DNA from: Pseudomonas cichorii
GTDB lineage: Bacteria; Pseudomonadota; Gammaproteobacteria; Pseudomonadales; Pseudomonadaceae
Assembly: GCF_018343775.1 (NCBI RefSeq)
Contig: NZ_CP074349.1
Coordinates: 5,384,001 to 5,448,000, forward strand
Direction of reading: 5' to 3'
Length of the DNA: 64,000 nucleotides
This document shows positions 1 to 8,751 of the stretch, one piece after another. The notes under the pieces are model-generated. The model was not told the origin of the DNA. It saw only the letters and a list, made by a program, of their open reading frames with translations, and searched no databases. The position numbers and the translations under genes were made by a program. Each line of letters starts with the position of its first letter. Positions within the stretch are counted from its first letter, which is position 1.

Positions 1-1582
1 CATCCAGCAGCCAGTGATAATCGCCCTTCTTGTCCCGCAGCCGGTAACGACGGCTGACAAAGCCTTCGCGCAGCAACTGCCGGCTGCGATCGAACCAGAT
101 GTCCTGATCGTCGTGATGGATATACCCGGCCAGTTGCCCGTCGACGCAATCGGCCAGCGTCCAGCCCAGCAAAGGCGTGAGGCTGTCGCTGAAGAAACTC
201 GGTTCCAGGTTGCCCTGATCATAGCGCTGGACGTAGATCACCGCTGGCGAACTGGCAATCAGGTTACCCAGCCGCGCATGGGCTGCAGCCGCTTCGGTTT
301 CCTGGTTCTTGATATCGCTCACGTCGAGCATGAAACCCAGTACCCGCTGCACCTGACCGCTGATCAAGGCCTGGCCCTGAATGCGGAACCAGATATTTTC
401 CTGTGCGGGATCCGCTTGCAGCAGGCGCACACACAGCAGCATAGGCGTGCCTTTGTCACGCAACAGGACAAGGCGCGTGGACAGCTCCTGCCGGTCGGCC
501 GGGTGAATCATCGCCAGCCAGTCCTGGCGTGGCAAACGATCGACCCTGTCGCTCAGGCGCAGGCTGCGCGCCAGTTGCGGGGCCAGCAGGATCTCGTCGC
601 TGTCGGGCAACAACTCCCACCAGCCGGTGCCCAGCAAATCCTGAAGCACCGCCAGCCGCTCGACATGATGGCGGTTATGCTGCTCCGACAAGCGGAACAG
701 CACCGGGCCGGCCAGCGCCGAGCACAGGTTCAGCCACTCCCGCTCGCCCAGGTCCGGCGCCTGCTGCTGTGCATTGTAGAAACCGAACATCAGCCAGGCC
801 TTGGCCACCCGATCACGGCTGTGAGGCATGACAAAACCGTCGGCATTGCCGAAGGCGCTTTGCAGTTGCGCAAACCCCGTACCGGGTCCAAACGCCAGTT
901 GATGGCTGATGTTGGCATCCAGCCTGTCCAGCTCTACTCCCAGCCGCTGACCGACCTGCCACAACTCCGGCGCGGTATGGGCGTGGTACTGGGCATAGAC
1001 TCGCCAGCCGACGCCATTGATCTCCGGCAGCGCCAAAGCCACGCAGGGGATGTGCCAGAGCTGAGCCAGTTCCTCCAGTTGCTCGGTCACCACCGCGGCC
1101 AGTCGCTCCAGGGTGCAGACCCGTATCTTTTCGGCGATCTGCCCGGCCAGGCGCAGGCATTGCTGACGAATGCGGGCGGCGCTGGCCTCCTCCATCAGGT
1201 CGCTGATATCCAGCAACTGCAATAACCAGCCCTTGCCATGAGCCTGAACCCAGCCACGGGCATGCAGGGTATGGGCATCGGCACTCTTGAAATCCAGATC
1301 CAGCATGTGCCCTACCCATTCGGACGGCACACCTTCGATCACCAGGGCGCTGTTGGGCAGCAGCAGATTCATCAAGCGCTGCATCACCACATGCTGGGCC
1401 GAGACTCCCAGACGCGAGAGCAGGTGCTGGCTGACGCTCTGCACACGCCCTTCGTCATCAAGCAGCAGATAGAGGTCGGCGCCAATCGGTTCGGGTTCGA
1501 CTGTCGCTGGCACAGGTTGCGGGGCCGTCGGCGCATCGGAACGCCCCAACCAACGACTCAAACGGGTTTTATCAAGGGACAA
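1..1582 (-). CDS. pprA: PprA-like PAS-domain sensor kinase, N-terminal part (cut by window edge)
   Basis: An open minus-strand frame runs from a TTG at 1582 to the window edge (about 527 codons) with no stop. The translation has an N-terminal PAS-like stretch (about residues 33-130, LLDDEGRVQSVSQHLL), a GAF-like middle, then two PAS domains (about 300-420 and 430 to the edge; the last visible residues are RYRLRDKKGDYHWLLD). The kinase core would lie to the left, outside the window. The neighbours fppA, pprB and tad genes match the P. aeruginosa locus where PprA is the sensor paired with PprB, so a PprA role in controlling Tad pilus expression is inferred from context. The start is uncertain: the TTG overlaps the tadE stop by 11 bases and has no strong ribosome binding site. 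The long plus-strand frame over this stretch is a shadow. Confidence 0.72.
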   Translation of the reverse strand, partial: MSLDKTRLSRWLGRSDAPTAPQPVPATVEPEPIGADLYLLLDDEGRVQSVSQHLLSRLGVSAQHVVMQRLMNLLLPNSALVIEGVPSEWVGHMLDLDFKSADAHTLHARGWVQAHGKGWLLQLLDISDLMEEASAARIRQQCLRLAGQIAEKIRVCTLERLAAVVTEQLEELAQLWHIPCVALALPEINGVGWRVYAQYHAHTAPELWQVGQRLGVELDRLDANISHQLAFGPGTGFAQLQSAFGNADGFVMPHSRDRVAKAWLMFGFYNAQQQAPDLGEREWLNLCSALAGPVLFRLSEQHNRHHVERLAVLQDLLGTGWWELLPDSDEILLAPQLARSLRLSDRVDRLPRQDWLAMIHPADRQELSTRLVLLRDKGTPMLLCVRLLQADPAQENIWFRIQGQALISGQVQRVLGFMLDVSDIKNQETEAAAAHARLGNLIASSPAVIYVQRYDQGNLEPSFFSDSLTPLLGWTLADCVDGQLAGYIHHDDQDIWFDRSRQLLREGFVSRRYRLRDKKGDYHWLLD

Positions 1583-2039
1583 GTTGCAGACTCGCTCGAG
1601 CAGAAAGGTTGGTCGGCAGGTTCGGTACTTCGCCGATTCCTGGCAGGGTCAACACCGGAAGAATTCTGGTCAGTTTGCTCTTGGGATAGTGAATACTCAC
1701 CGTCAGGACGCCCGCTGTGTAACTCACCGTCATGTCGGAGGCAGTGAAGTTCAGCCCGGCAGGCATCCAGGCCAGTTGGCTGGTCAGGACGGTACGAGCC
1801 TGGGTAACCAGCAAGGTGTCGTAATTGGCAATGGTCGGGCTCAACGCCACACTGCGGCGCACCGCTTCACTGGCAGCAGCATTGAAAGACTGCACCATCA
1901 GCAAGGGCAGGCTATAGCTCACCACGCCATAGAACACAGCGAAGAACACAACGAACACCACCGCGAACTCGATTGCAGCGGCGCCCTTCTGTTTTCGCCG
2001 GGAGAATTTACGAAAGGCTGTTGGCATGTCGACGTCCAT
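1572..2039 (-). CDS. tadE: TadE-family pseudopilin
   Basis: This 155-residue protein has a short basic N-terminus (RKFSRRKQKG), then A-A-I-E-F followed by a long hydrophobic segment at about residues 18-50. That is the class of TadE/TadF minor pseudopilins processed by the Flp prepilin peptidase, which is encoded divergently next door. The invariant glutamate five residues after the processing site is visible in GAAAIEFAVV. TadE/F proteins assist assembly of Flp pili in the envelope. The C-terminal half is a beta-rich soluble domain with no recognisable motif. ATG at 2039 is used; a second ATG four codons later is equally plausible. Only one TadE/F-type gene is visible in the window. Confidence 0.8.
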   Translation of the reverse strand: MDVDMPTAFRKFSRRKQKGAAAIEFAVVFVVFFAVFYGVVSYSLPLLMVQSFNAAASEAVRRSVALSPTIANYDTLLVTQARTVLTSQLAWMPAGLNFTASDMTVSYTAGVLTVSIHYPKSKLTRILPVLTLPGIGEVPNLPTNLSARASLQLVP

Positions 2040-2102
2040 TCTGACCTTTACTACCTTTAGACAGCATAGGTTCTTTCAGAAAAACAGGATGTTTTTTATA
2101 CA

Positions 2103-2573
2103 ATGGAATTACTTTTCCTACTCATATGGTTCGCCATATGCGCAGAACAGGACGCCCGCCAACGGCAGATATCCAACTGGCTGACCCTGGGTGGCTTTGC
2201 CCTGGCGCTGGGTTATCTGCTGTATAGCGGCCATACATGGCTGGGATATGAATCAACAGACGCGGGCTGGGCATTTTTCTTGGCGGTGGCGCTGACGCTG
2301 CCCGGCTATGCCATGGACAGACTGGGCGCAGGCGATGTGAAGCTGCTGTCAGCGCTGGCTCTGGCAAGCGGCAGCCTGTATCTGCTGGGTACTTTCATCG
2401 GTGCAGGACTGGCCATGCTTACATGGATGGCTATACGTCAAAAAGTCTGGCCCCTTATGGGACAACGGTTTGCGCAGCGCTATCTCTATATGAATGCCGA
2501 AGCGACAAATAAACATCCCTTCTCGCCCTTCTTACTTGTCGGCTTCCTGTTGGCAGCACTCTGCATCCACTAG
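2103..2573 (+). CDS. fppA: Flp prepilin peptidase FppA (A24 aspartic protease)
   Basis: A 156-residue polytopic membrane protein with the two catalytic aspartates of the type IV prepilin peptidase family: Asp17 in AEQDARQRQISNW and Asp78 in the GxGD motif (RLGAGDVKL, residues 75-78). It lacks the N-terminal zinc/methylase domain of PilD, as is normal for the short TadV/FppA type. It should cleave the leader peptides of Flp and the TadE-like pseudopilin at the inner membrane. It is transcribed divergently from tadE (63 bases apart) and sits upstream of pprB in the same direction, the arrangement known from P. aeruginosa. Confidence 0.9.
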   Translation: MELLFLLIWFAICAEQDARQRQISNWLTLGGFALALGYLLYSGHTWLGYESTDAGWAFFLAVALTLPGYAMDRLGAGDVKLLSALALASGSLYLLGTFIGAGLAMLTWMAIRQKVWPLMGQRFAQRYLYMNAEATNKHPFSPFLLVGFLLAALCIH

Positions 2574-2592
2574 TCGAATGACAGACATAACG

Positions 2593-2620
2593 CTATGTAC
2601 ATAGTCGGAAAGTACGACTA
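2593..2620. promoter_or_regulatory. Nested palindromes upstream of pprB (possible operator)
   Basis: A perfect 12-base palindrome CTATGTACATAG (2593-2604) is followed, sharing TAG, by a second inverted repeat TAGTCG-7-CGACTA (2602-2620). The pair lies 80-107 bases before the pprB start and just after the fppA stop. The symmetry suggests a dimeric regulator site; which regulator is unknown. Confidence 0.4.
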
Positions 2621-2699
2621 CGGTAAATTGTAAACCGTGTTTTGCTGATAGGGACCGGCCTCAGTGCAATAGTTGTGGCCCACCGGCATGGAGTAGCGC

Positions 2700-3440
2700 G
2701 TGAACAAGTATTCAGCCGTCAAAGTTCTGGTAGTCGATGACCAGCCTCTTATCGTTGAAGAACTGAGCGACTTCCTCGAAAACAACAGCTATCACTGCAT
2801 CCCTTGCCACTCGGGGGCCGAAGCCGTCGAACAGTTTCGCAATGACGACAGCATCGGCATCGTGCTGTGCGATCTGGATATGCCGGACATGAACGGCATC
2901 GAGATGGTCGAAGCCATGAAGCGGGCCGGCGGCAAGCAGCACCTGTTCGAGGCCATCATGCTGACCGGGTTTGCGGAGAAAAAAGACGTCATCAAGGCGC
3001 TGCGCGCCGGTATCGCCGACTACTACCAGAAACCCGTCGACCTGAACGAACTGCTCCAGGGTATCCAGACCCAGGAGCTCGCGCTGCTGGAGCGGCAAAA
3101 AAACCTGCAACAGTTGGGGCTGCTCAATGAAAAGCTCCAGTACCTGGCGGCATCCATCGACGACCTGTACAAGAACCTGGATAAAAAACAGGACGCCCCG
3201 GAGCAGGACAGCATTGAGGTCGAGAGCAAGCTTTTCGCCCAACTGTCGCCCAGACAACTTGCCGTCGCCCGTCTGGTGAGCAAGGGCCAGACCAACTACC
3301 AGATCGCCTGCGAACTGGGTATCACGGAAAACACCGTCAAACTGTATGTTTCGCAGGTACTGCGCCTGACCCACATGCACAACCGCACCCAATTGGCGCT
3401 GGCCCTGTCACCCAATCGACAACGCATATCAGCCCTGTAG
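2700..3440 (+). CDS. pprB: Response regulator PprB (REC + LuxR-type HTH)
   Basis: A 246-residue response regulator. The receiver domain spans about residues 6-122, with acidic pair Asp13/Asp14, phosphoacceptor Asp58 (VLCDLDMPDMNG), Thr89 and Lys111 (QKP). A linker leads to a LuxR/FixJ helix-turn-helix at about 180-240 (LSPRQLAVARLVSKGQTN). The GTG start at 2700 is set by GGAG six bases upstream. In P. aeruginosa PprB is phosphorylated by PprA and activates the tad/flp locus among other surface-structure genes; the same role is inferred here from the location between fppA and the tad genes. A palindrome in the upstream region may be a control site. Confidence 0.87.
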   Translation: MNKYSAVKVLVVDDQPLIVEELSDFLENNSYHCIPCHSGAEAVEQFRNDDSIGIVLCDLDMPDMNGIEMVEAMKRAGGKQHLFEAIMLTGFAEKKDVIKALRAGIADYYQKPVDLNELLQGIQTQELALLERQKNLQQLGLLNEKLQYLAASIDDLYKNLDKKQDAPEQDSIEVESKLFAQLSPRQLAVARLVSKGQTNYQIACELGITENTVKLYVSQVLRLTHMHNRTQLALALSPNRQRISAL

Positions 3441-3457
3441 CAAAGTCAGCTCGATGG

Positions 3458-3490
3458 CTGTGGAAGGCAGCTTGCTGGCGAAAAGGCCGT
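3458..3490. repeat. REP-like element, family R3, copy 1
   Basis: The sequence GGCAGCTTGCTGGCGAAAAG (about 3466-3485) with its flanks is nearly identical to 63796-63830. It resembles the well known Pseudomonas REP motif with GGC...TTGCTGGCGAA. It sits between the convergent ends of pprB and the DUF3613 gene. Confidence 0.6.
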
Positions 3491-3498
3491 GAAACCGA

Positions 3499-3771
3499 TT
3501 ATTTCCCGCCCGAGGAGACGCTCCCTCCTTCCTTCTGCTCGTAAAATTCCGGGATCTCATGCTTGTAGGTTTCGAGCCAGCGCTGCAGGCTCAGATCACG
3601 CTCGGCAGGCGTGACGGTCTGCGGAGTGGGCGAAGCCGCATTGCCGTGAACCTGCAATTGCAGCCAGGCCTCGGTCTGCTTCTGCGCCTTCGATGAAGGC
3701 CCTTCGTCGATGGCCCATGCATCGCCGCACAGACCAAAAACCAGAATGCCGCTGAAGATGATGCGCTTCAT
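3499..3771 (-). CDS. Small secreted Tad-locus protein (DUF3613-like)
   Basis: A 90-residue protein with a clear Sec signal peptide (MKRIIFSGILVFGLCGDAWA, residues 1-20) and a short hydrophilic mature part containing QTEAWLQLQ and AERDLSLQRWLETYKHEIPEFY. Length, signal and position match DUF3613-type proteins seen at the end of tad operons in pseudomonads; I assign the family by resemblance only. It is the last gene of the tad operon and its ATG overlaps the tadD stop by four bases, with GAGGGAG upstream. In P. aeruginosa a tadG gene lies between the equivalent of this gene and pprB; here only about 60 bases and a repeat are present. Molecular function is unknown. Confidence 0.65.
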   Translation of the reverse strand: MKRIIFSGILVFGLCGDAWAIDEGPSSKAQKQTEAWLQLQVHGNAASPTPQTVTPAERDLSLQRWLETYKHEIPEFYEQKEGGSVSSGGK

Positions 3772-4481
3772 GGGTGTGCTCCCTCGGATAGACGACTGGA
3801 CGCAACCTGGTCTTTCGGGATTGCCTGCCTGACGACAGGGGTTTTCAGTTTTTCGGCCCTGACCTGAGCGTCGCTGACCTGCTGTGCCGTCAGCCCGGCA
3901 CGGGAAGCCAGTTCTGCGGCCTGGGTCCAGTTGTCCTGATAGATCAGCAGCGTGACCAGATTGGCCGCCGCCAAAGTGTCGGACTGCCGAAGCTCGATGG
4001 CGGTCAGGAACTCGAAGCGGGCCTGTTCAAGCTTCAGTTGATTGAGATAAACCACCCCCAGATCATTGCGAATCTTTTCATCGGTGGGCGCCAGCTTGCT
4101 GGCTCGCATCAAGTGCTGCTGGGCCTGGACATTGTCGCCACGGGACGCCGCCAGTTGCCCCAGGCCATGTTCGCCCTGAGCCGCCCGACAAGTGCCCAGC
4201 AGGCTGCGATACAGAGGCTCGGCTTCGCGACTGCCCAGCAGACGCAATACCCGCGCCTTGCGCAGTCTCACTTCCTCGATGGTGTCAGGCAGTGTTTCGA
4301 GATTGGCCAGGCTGGCGTGCAAACGCCCTTCATCGGCCATGTTCTGAGCCATATTCAGCGTGAACTCCTGATCCGATGTCGGCTTGGGACAACTCGCCGC
4401 CGATTGCATCCAGGGCGTGGCACCGTGACTGGCGCACCCACCCAGCATCAAGAGTCCCAAGAGGATCATCGCTGCTTTCAT
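3768..4481 (-). CDS. tadD: TadD, TPR pilotin-like lipoprotein
   Basis: A 237-residue lipoprotein: signal peptide with lipobox LGGC (Cys at about residue 16) followed by TPR-like helical repeats (for example APTDEKIRNDLGVVYLNQLKLEQARF). TadD supports Tad assembly, probably by helping the RcpA secretin reach or fold in the outer membrane. The ATG at 4481 is preferred over the in-frame ATG at 4502 because AAGGAAA lies at the right spacing and the signal peptide then starts directly. It overlaps the DUF3613 gene downstream and follows tadC after 28 bases. Confidence 0.85.
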   Translation of the reverse strand: MKAAMILLGLLMLGGCASHGATPWMQSAASCPKPTSDQEFTLNMAQNMADEGRLHASLANLETLPDTIEEVRLRKARVLRLLGSREAEPLYRSLLGTCRAAQGEHGLGQLAASRGDNVQAQQHLMRASKLAPTDEKIRNDLGVVYLNQLKLEQARFEFLTAIELRQSDTLAAANLVTLLIYQDNWTQAAELASRAGLTAQQVSDAQVRAEKLKTPVVRQAIPKDQVASSRLSEGAHP

Positions 4482-4509
4482 TGCACACTTTCCTTCATCC
4501 ATGCACGTT

Positions 4510-5397
4510 TCACCGGCTGCTCAAGGCATGACCGATGGCGGTAAATCCTGGCCCGGCCAGCACGATCAATAGCGCGGGGAACAGAAACACCATCATCACC
4601 ACCGACATTTTGGCCGACAGTTTGGAAATGTATTCCTGCAAGCGCGTCAGACGACGGTCGTCGAGCAATTGCTTGAGGGCCAGCAAGGAGCGCATGGCTC
4701 CGCCGCCCTGATGGATCAATTGATTGAGGATCACGCAGGTATCGCTGAACTCATCCACGGCCAGCAGGGCTGCGGTCTTTCTCAACTCTTCGCCCAGCTC
4801 CAGCCCGGAATCGACTCGCACCAGAATCACCCGGATTTCCTCGGACAGCACCGGCAGCAAGTCCTTGCCCTCGTTGCTCAGCACCCGCAGCGCCTGCTCC
4901 ACAGCCATGCCGGACTCAAAGAGAATGCGCAGCAGCGGAATGAAGGTAGAGATCTCTATCACCACTTGCTTCTGACGATACTTGGCGTAGGCAGCCAGCG
5001 CCCTTTTAGGGATCAGATAACCCACACCGAATGCAAAGACCGGCGCCATAATCGGCTGCTCGATGGCATTGAAAAACACTATCTGAAGCAGGATCACCAG
5101 CGTGCAAAGCCCGAAGGGCACGCCGATCTGGCAAGCCGCATACAGCGAGCGCTTGCTGGCCCGGCGCCAACCGATACGGTTGAGCAGTATCTGGGTTTCG
5201 GTATCCAGGCTGATCGAGCGCTGTCCGAGACGCGTATCGCCCAGCAGTCGAAGCCAACTGCCAATTCGGCTTTCACGTACTATCTGCCCTTTGAGCCGCA
5301 AGGCGACCTGGCGCTCGTTGCGACGCTGGCGAGCCAGATTGGACAACAGCAACAAGGCTGCTGCTACAAACATCACTGCACTGATAGTCAGGCCCAT
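4510..5397 (-). CDS. tadC: TadC inner-membrane platform protein
   Basis: About 295 residues, a type II secretion F (T2SF) domain protein. Hydrophobic segments lie near the N-terminus (SAVMFVAAALLLLSNLA), around residues 75-115 and at the C-terminus (VVMMVFLFPALLIVLAG). The cytoplasmic T2SF part contains LLRILFESGMAVEQALRVL. With TadB it forms the inner-membrane platform on which the TadA ATPase works. ATG at 5397 is chosen because GGAG lies eight bases upstream; the longer GTG start at 5406 would overlap that site. The gene lies two bases after the tadB stop, consistent with translational coupling. Confidence 0.88.
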   Translation of the reverse strand: MGLTISAVMFVAAALLLLSNLARQRRNERQVALRLKGQIVRESRIGSWLRLLGDTRLGQRSISLDTETQILLNRIGWRRASKRSLYAACQIGVPFGLCTLVILLQIVFFNAIEQPIMAPVFAFGVGYLIPKRALAAYAKYRQKQVVIEISTFIPLLRILFESGMAVEQALRVLSNEGKDLLPVLSEEIRVILVRVDSGLELGEELRKTAALLAVDEFSDTCVILNQLIHQGGGAMRSLLALKQLLDDRRLTRLQEYISKLSAKMSVVMMVFLFPALLIVLAGPGFTAIGHALSSR

Positions 5398-5398
5398 C

Positions 5399-6283
5399 TC
5401 ATACACTCCGCAGCATGCGCCACAACGTCAGGCAACCCATCACCTGGAAGGCAAACGCGACGATCAGCATTCTCTGCCCGCCGCTGTCTTGCCACATGTG
5501 CATCAGGTAATCGGGATTGGTCAGCATGAAATAACCGACCATCGCGATGGGCAACAGCGCCAGCACGAGGGCGGTCATCCGGGTTTCACCGGTCATGGCA
5601 CGCAACTGCCGGCTTGCCTGCTCACGCTCGCGGATCAGCTTGATCAGGTTCTCCATGAGTTCGCTGGCGTTACCGCCATAGCGGTGATTGACCTTGAGCC
5701 CAAGAGCGAACAGGTGAAATTCATCTCGTTCATACAGCTCGGCAAAATCCCGAGCAGCATCCGGCAGGCTGACGCCCATTTGCACGTTGCGCTCGATCCG
5801 CAGCATGCCGTCGTGCAACGGCTGGTCTGCGGCCTCGATACCGTGCAACACCGCATCGGCCAGTGTCCGCCCGGATTTGAGGCTGCGCACCGTGTGATCG
5901 AGCATCTGCGGCAACTGCTCGATCATGCGCCGTACCCGCTTGCGATAGCGCCAGGAAATGAACATGCGCAGCATCAATGGAGCTGCGACCAGACCGACTC
6001 CGAAACCGAACCAGTCGCCCATGAGGTAGCCCAGTAGCATCGAGACGGCCCACAAGGTAATCGCCAGACCGATTCGCTCGGTGGGCCTGCCCAGCCCGGC
6101 GCGCAGGAAGGCACGTTCCAGCCACTCGATACCGGGCTTTTCTTTCACCGCGATCGTCTGCCCGACCTGCAGGCGCTTCATCACTCGCTCGCTGGCGCCA
6201 CGATTCAGCGCCAGATAGAACATGTAGAACGCAGCGCCCAGCAGCAGTACAAAAATGATCGCCAGCACCAGTGATGCTTTCAT
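5399..6283 (-). CDS. tadB: TadB inner-membrane platform protein
   Basis: A 294-residue T2SF-domain protein with an N-terminal membrane segment (LVLAIIFVLLLGAAFYMFYL), a pair of membrane helices near residues 75-110, the cytoplasmic T2SF domain (MIEQLPQMLDHTVRSLKSGR, and HRYGGNASELMENL) and C-terminal helices. It partners TadC as the pilus assembly platform. The motif LPQMLDHTVRSLKSGRTL is typical of TadB rather than TadC. GGGAGG precedes the ATG at 6283. The gene follows tadA by 21 bases. Confidence 0.9.
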   Translation of the reverse strand: MKASLVLAIIFVLLLGAAFYMFYLALNRGASERVMKRLQVGQTIAVKEKPGIEWLERAFLRAGLGRPTERIGLAITLWAVSMLLGYLMGDWFGFGVGLVAAPLMLRMFISWRYRKRVRRMIEQLPQMLDHTVRSLKSGRTLADAVLHGIEAADQPLHDGMLRIERNVQMGVSLPDAARDFAELYERDEFHLFALGLKVNHRYGGNASELMENLIKLIREREQASRQLRAMTGETRMTALVLALLPIAMVGYFMLTNPDYLMHMWQDSGGQRMLIVAFAFQVMGCLTLWRMLRSV

Positions 6284-6304
6284 GGGGCAGCCTCCCTGCT
6301 CGCG

Positions 6305-7561
6305 TCAGTAAGAAGGTCGCAATTTGTCACCCGCGGCGTGCACGGCCTCACGCAGGAAGCCGATGCCGGTGCGCCGGTCCAGACGGAACAGGGTGTTGGT
6401 GACATAAATGTCGTCGCGAATGCCCACCACCTCGACCACTTCGCTGACGCAACGACGCCCGTCGGGCAGGCGGGCCAGCTGGATGATGACGTCCAGTGCC
6501 GCGCAGATCATTTGCCGCAGGGTCCGCTCGGGAATCTGCCGGCCGGTCAGGCCGACCAGGGTTTCCAGACGCAACAAGGCATCCTGAGCGTTGTTGGCGT
6601 GCACAGTACTCATGGAACCATCGTGGCCAGTGTTCATGGCAGTCAGTACATCCAGCACTTCCACACCACGAATCTCCCCAAGGATGATGCGGTCCGGGCG
6701 CATCCGCAGGGAGTTGCGGATCAGGTCGCTGGCGCGCACCTCACCATGGCCTTCGGCGTTGGGTGGCCGGGTTTCCAGGCGCACCACATGGGGGTGAATC
6801 AGCTGCAGTTCGGCAACGTCTTCGATGGTCACCAGCCGCTGTTGCGTGTCGATCATCTGACTGAGCACGTTGAGCATGGTGGTCTTGCCGGTGCCGGTAC
6901 CGCCGCTGACCAACACATTGCAACGCTTGCCCACCGCCTCGTGGAAGAAATCGAAGATCGATTGATCGATGGTCTGCATCGCCACCAGATCGGTGCTCTT
7001 GAGCATGTCCTTGCGGAATTTCCGGATCGACAGGCAAGGCCCGTCCAGAGCAATCGGCGGGATGATTGCGTTGACCCGGCTGCCGTCGGGCAGTCGCGCA
7101 TCCACCATGGGCGAGGACTCATCCAGCCGACGGCCAAGGGGCGCCAGAATGCGCTGCATGACGCGCTCGACGTGGTGCGAGTCGATAAAACGCAAGTCGG
7201 TGTGGTGCAAGATACCGTCACGTTCCACAAAGACCTTGCCCGGCCCGTTGACCAGAATTTCCGTCACTGCGGTATCGCGCAGCAACACTTCCAGCGGGCC
7301 GAAGCCGGTCAGTTCGTCGACCAGTTCCTCGGCAAGACGCTCCATTTCATAACGCGAAATGGCCAGCCGCAACCGGGCGACATATTCAGCCACCTTGTCG
7401 AACACAAACTGCGCCAGGACCGGCCGCGAGCCTTCGAGCAGGTTCTTGCCGCTCTCCTCGATGCCATCGATGATGTAGCGATGCAACACCAGCTTGAGCC
7501 CTTGCCCGTCATCCGTGCTGCCCTGGGTACGCGAAGCAACGCCAAACAATTTCTCCGCCAT
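6305..7561 (-). CDS. tadA: TadA (CpaF-type) secretion ATPase
   Basis: A 418-residue VirB11/CpaF-type ATPase that powers Flp pilus polymerisation from the cytoplasmic face. Visible motifs are Walker [10 protein letters not shown] at about residues 218-226, an Asp box [11 protein letters not shown], Walker [16 protein letters not shown], and a His box [12 protein letters not shown]. The N-terminal domain ([19 protein letters not shown]) is the typical CpaF leader domain. Length is normal for the family. The ATG shares its last base with the tadZ stop, so the two are probably translationally coupled. Confidence 0.94.
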   Translation of the reverse strand: MAEKLFGVASRTQGSTDDGQGLKLVLHRYIIDGIEESGKNLLEGSRPVLAQFVFDKVAEYVARLRLAISRYEMERLAEELVDELTGFGPLEVLLRDTAVTEILVNGPGKVFVERDGILHHTDLRFIDSHHVERVMQRILAPLGRRLDESSPMVDARLPDGSRVNAIIPPIALDGPCLSIRKFRKDMLKSTDLVAMQTIDQSIFDFFHEAVGKRCNVLVSGGTGTGKTTMLNVLSQMIDTQQRLVTIEDVAELQLIHPHVVRLETRPPNAEGHGEVRASDLIRNSLRMRPDRIILGEIRGVEVLDVLTAMNTGHDGSMSTVHANNAQDALLRLETLVGLTGRQIPERTLRQMICAALDVIIQLARLPDGRRCVSEVVEVVGIRDDIYVTNTLFRLDRRTGIGFLREAVHAAGDKLRPSY

Positions 7562-8751
7562 TATTTATTCCCCCATAGTCGAGCGAAGAAACCTTCACTG
7601 GGTTTTTCATAAGCATCGGAATGACGGACCAGGTGATCCCCAAGTCGACGTAACCCCGCGCACAGCGCTTCCCTGGGCGCCAGATCGAACAGCGAAACAC
7701 CCTGATTCTTCGCGTTGAGTCGCAATTCAGGGCTCAGCGGCAAGACCGAAATCACCGGCAGGCCGAAGGTTTTCCCCACGGTTTCCGAATTGGGCGCTAC
7801 CGAACGCAGATAGCCGTCGATCAACAACCCGGCGTGCTGCATCCGCATGCCCTTTTCCCGCCACAGATTGAGCACCGCCAGATTGCGTCGGCACTCGATC
7901 ACGCTCTGGTCGGCGTACCACAGCAACTGGTCACAGTGGCTTACAAAGGTGCGCAGGGCTTCGCTGTCCGGCTGGCCCACCAGATTCACGATGACATGCT
8001 GGAAATGCTGGCGCAGGGCACTGAGCAGCATGTAAAGCTCGGCCGCACTGGACTGCTCCAGATGATCGTCGGCCTCGGTGTAGGCAAGAATGCGCAAGCC
8101 GTTCTCGGCGGTGGTGAAAGCACTGTCGATAAGGGTCGCGTCCAGCCTGCGCAAATGGCGCAGTGCGTCGCCAAAACTGAACGTCGATTCAAGACCGAGC
8201 ATCGACAGGCTGTCGCCACGGGGCAAGCCCAGATCCAGCAGCAAGGTGCGCTGTCCGGCCTTCTGTACCACCATCGCCAGGTGAGAGGCGATCAGAGCCC
8301 CGTCACCATCGCATTGAGCCCCATACAACACCGACAGACCGCTCATGTTGGGGTTCGGTGTCACCGCTGGCAGGCGTTTGCTCAAGCGCCGCACCAGACC
8401 GGCAACCTCACTGGAGCGCGAGCCATAGGCCACGAAATCCCTGGCTCCGGCGCGCATGGCATTGAGCACCAACTGGTTATCCATGCCATCGCCCAGCGCA
8501 ACAATCGCCAGCATCGGCTTGGCTTCCAGTGCGCCCTCGATCAAAGCGCTCTGGTTCATCAGGTGCTCACGATCGAGCCCCACGAACACCACGCTGGCGA
8601 AGGTCACGTCCACCAGCGCCAGCAAATCGTCCAGGCTGCCGCTGCCAGCACTCACCACCTGACCCAGCGATCCCAGAGCGCCCTGCAACCATTCAAGATC
8701 AGTGGGGTTTCGGGTAATCGCCAGGAATGTCTGACTCAGGCTCTGACTCAT
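7561..8751 (-). CDS. tadZ: TadZ/CpaE-type localisation protein
   Basis: A 396-residue protein with an N-terminal receiver-like domain (about 1-130, FLAITRNPTDLEWLQGAL) that lacks a phosphorylatable aspartate pattern, followed by a MinD/ParA-like domain. TadZ proteins mark the cell pole or assembly site for the Tad machine. The deviant P-loop is notable: the segment SVLYGAQCDGDGALIAS (about residue 140 on) has neither the signature lysine nor the GKT of active ParA proteins, while the following TLLLDLGLPRGDSLSMLGL keeps the switch-like aspartate. It lies between tadA and rcpA with ATG/stop overlaps on both sides. Confidence 0.85.
   Translation of the reverse strand: MSQSLSQTFLAITRNPTDLEWLQGALGSLGQVVSAGSGSLDDLLALVDVTFASVVFVGLDREHLMNQSALIEGALEAKPMLAIVALGDGMDNQLVLNAMRAGARDFVAYGSRSSEVAGLVRRLSKRLPAVTPNPNMSGLSVLYGAQCDGDGALIASHLAMVVQKAGQRTLLLDLGLPRGDSLSMLGLESTFSFGDALRHLRRLDATLIDSAFTTAENGLRILAYTEADDHLEQSSAAELYMLLSALRQHFQHVIVNLVGQPDSEALRTFVSHCDQLLWYADQSVIECRRNLAVLNLWREKGMRMQHAGLLIDGYLRSVAPNSETVGKTFGLPVISVLPLSPELRLNAKNQGVSLFDLAPREALCAGLRRLGDHLVRHSDAYEKPSEGFFARLWGNK

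Noticed and set aside
14..1225. Long plus-strand open frame (403 residues) at the left edge
   Set aside because: The minus strand over the same bases encodes a coherent PAS-domain sensor protein; the plus-strand translation is a GC-rich shadow without family features.
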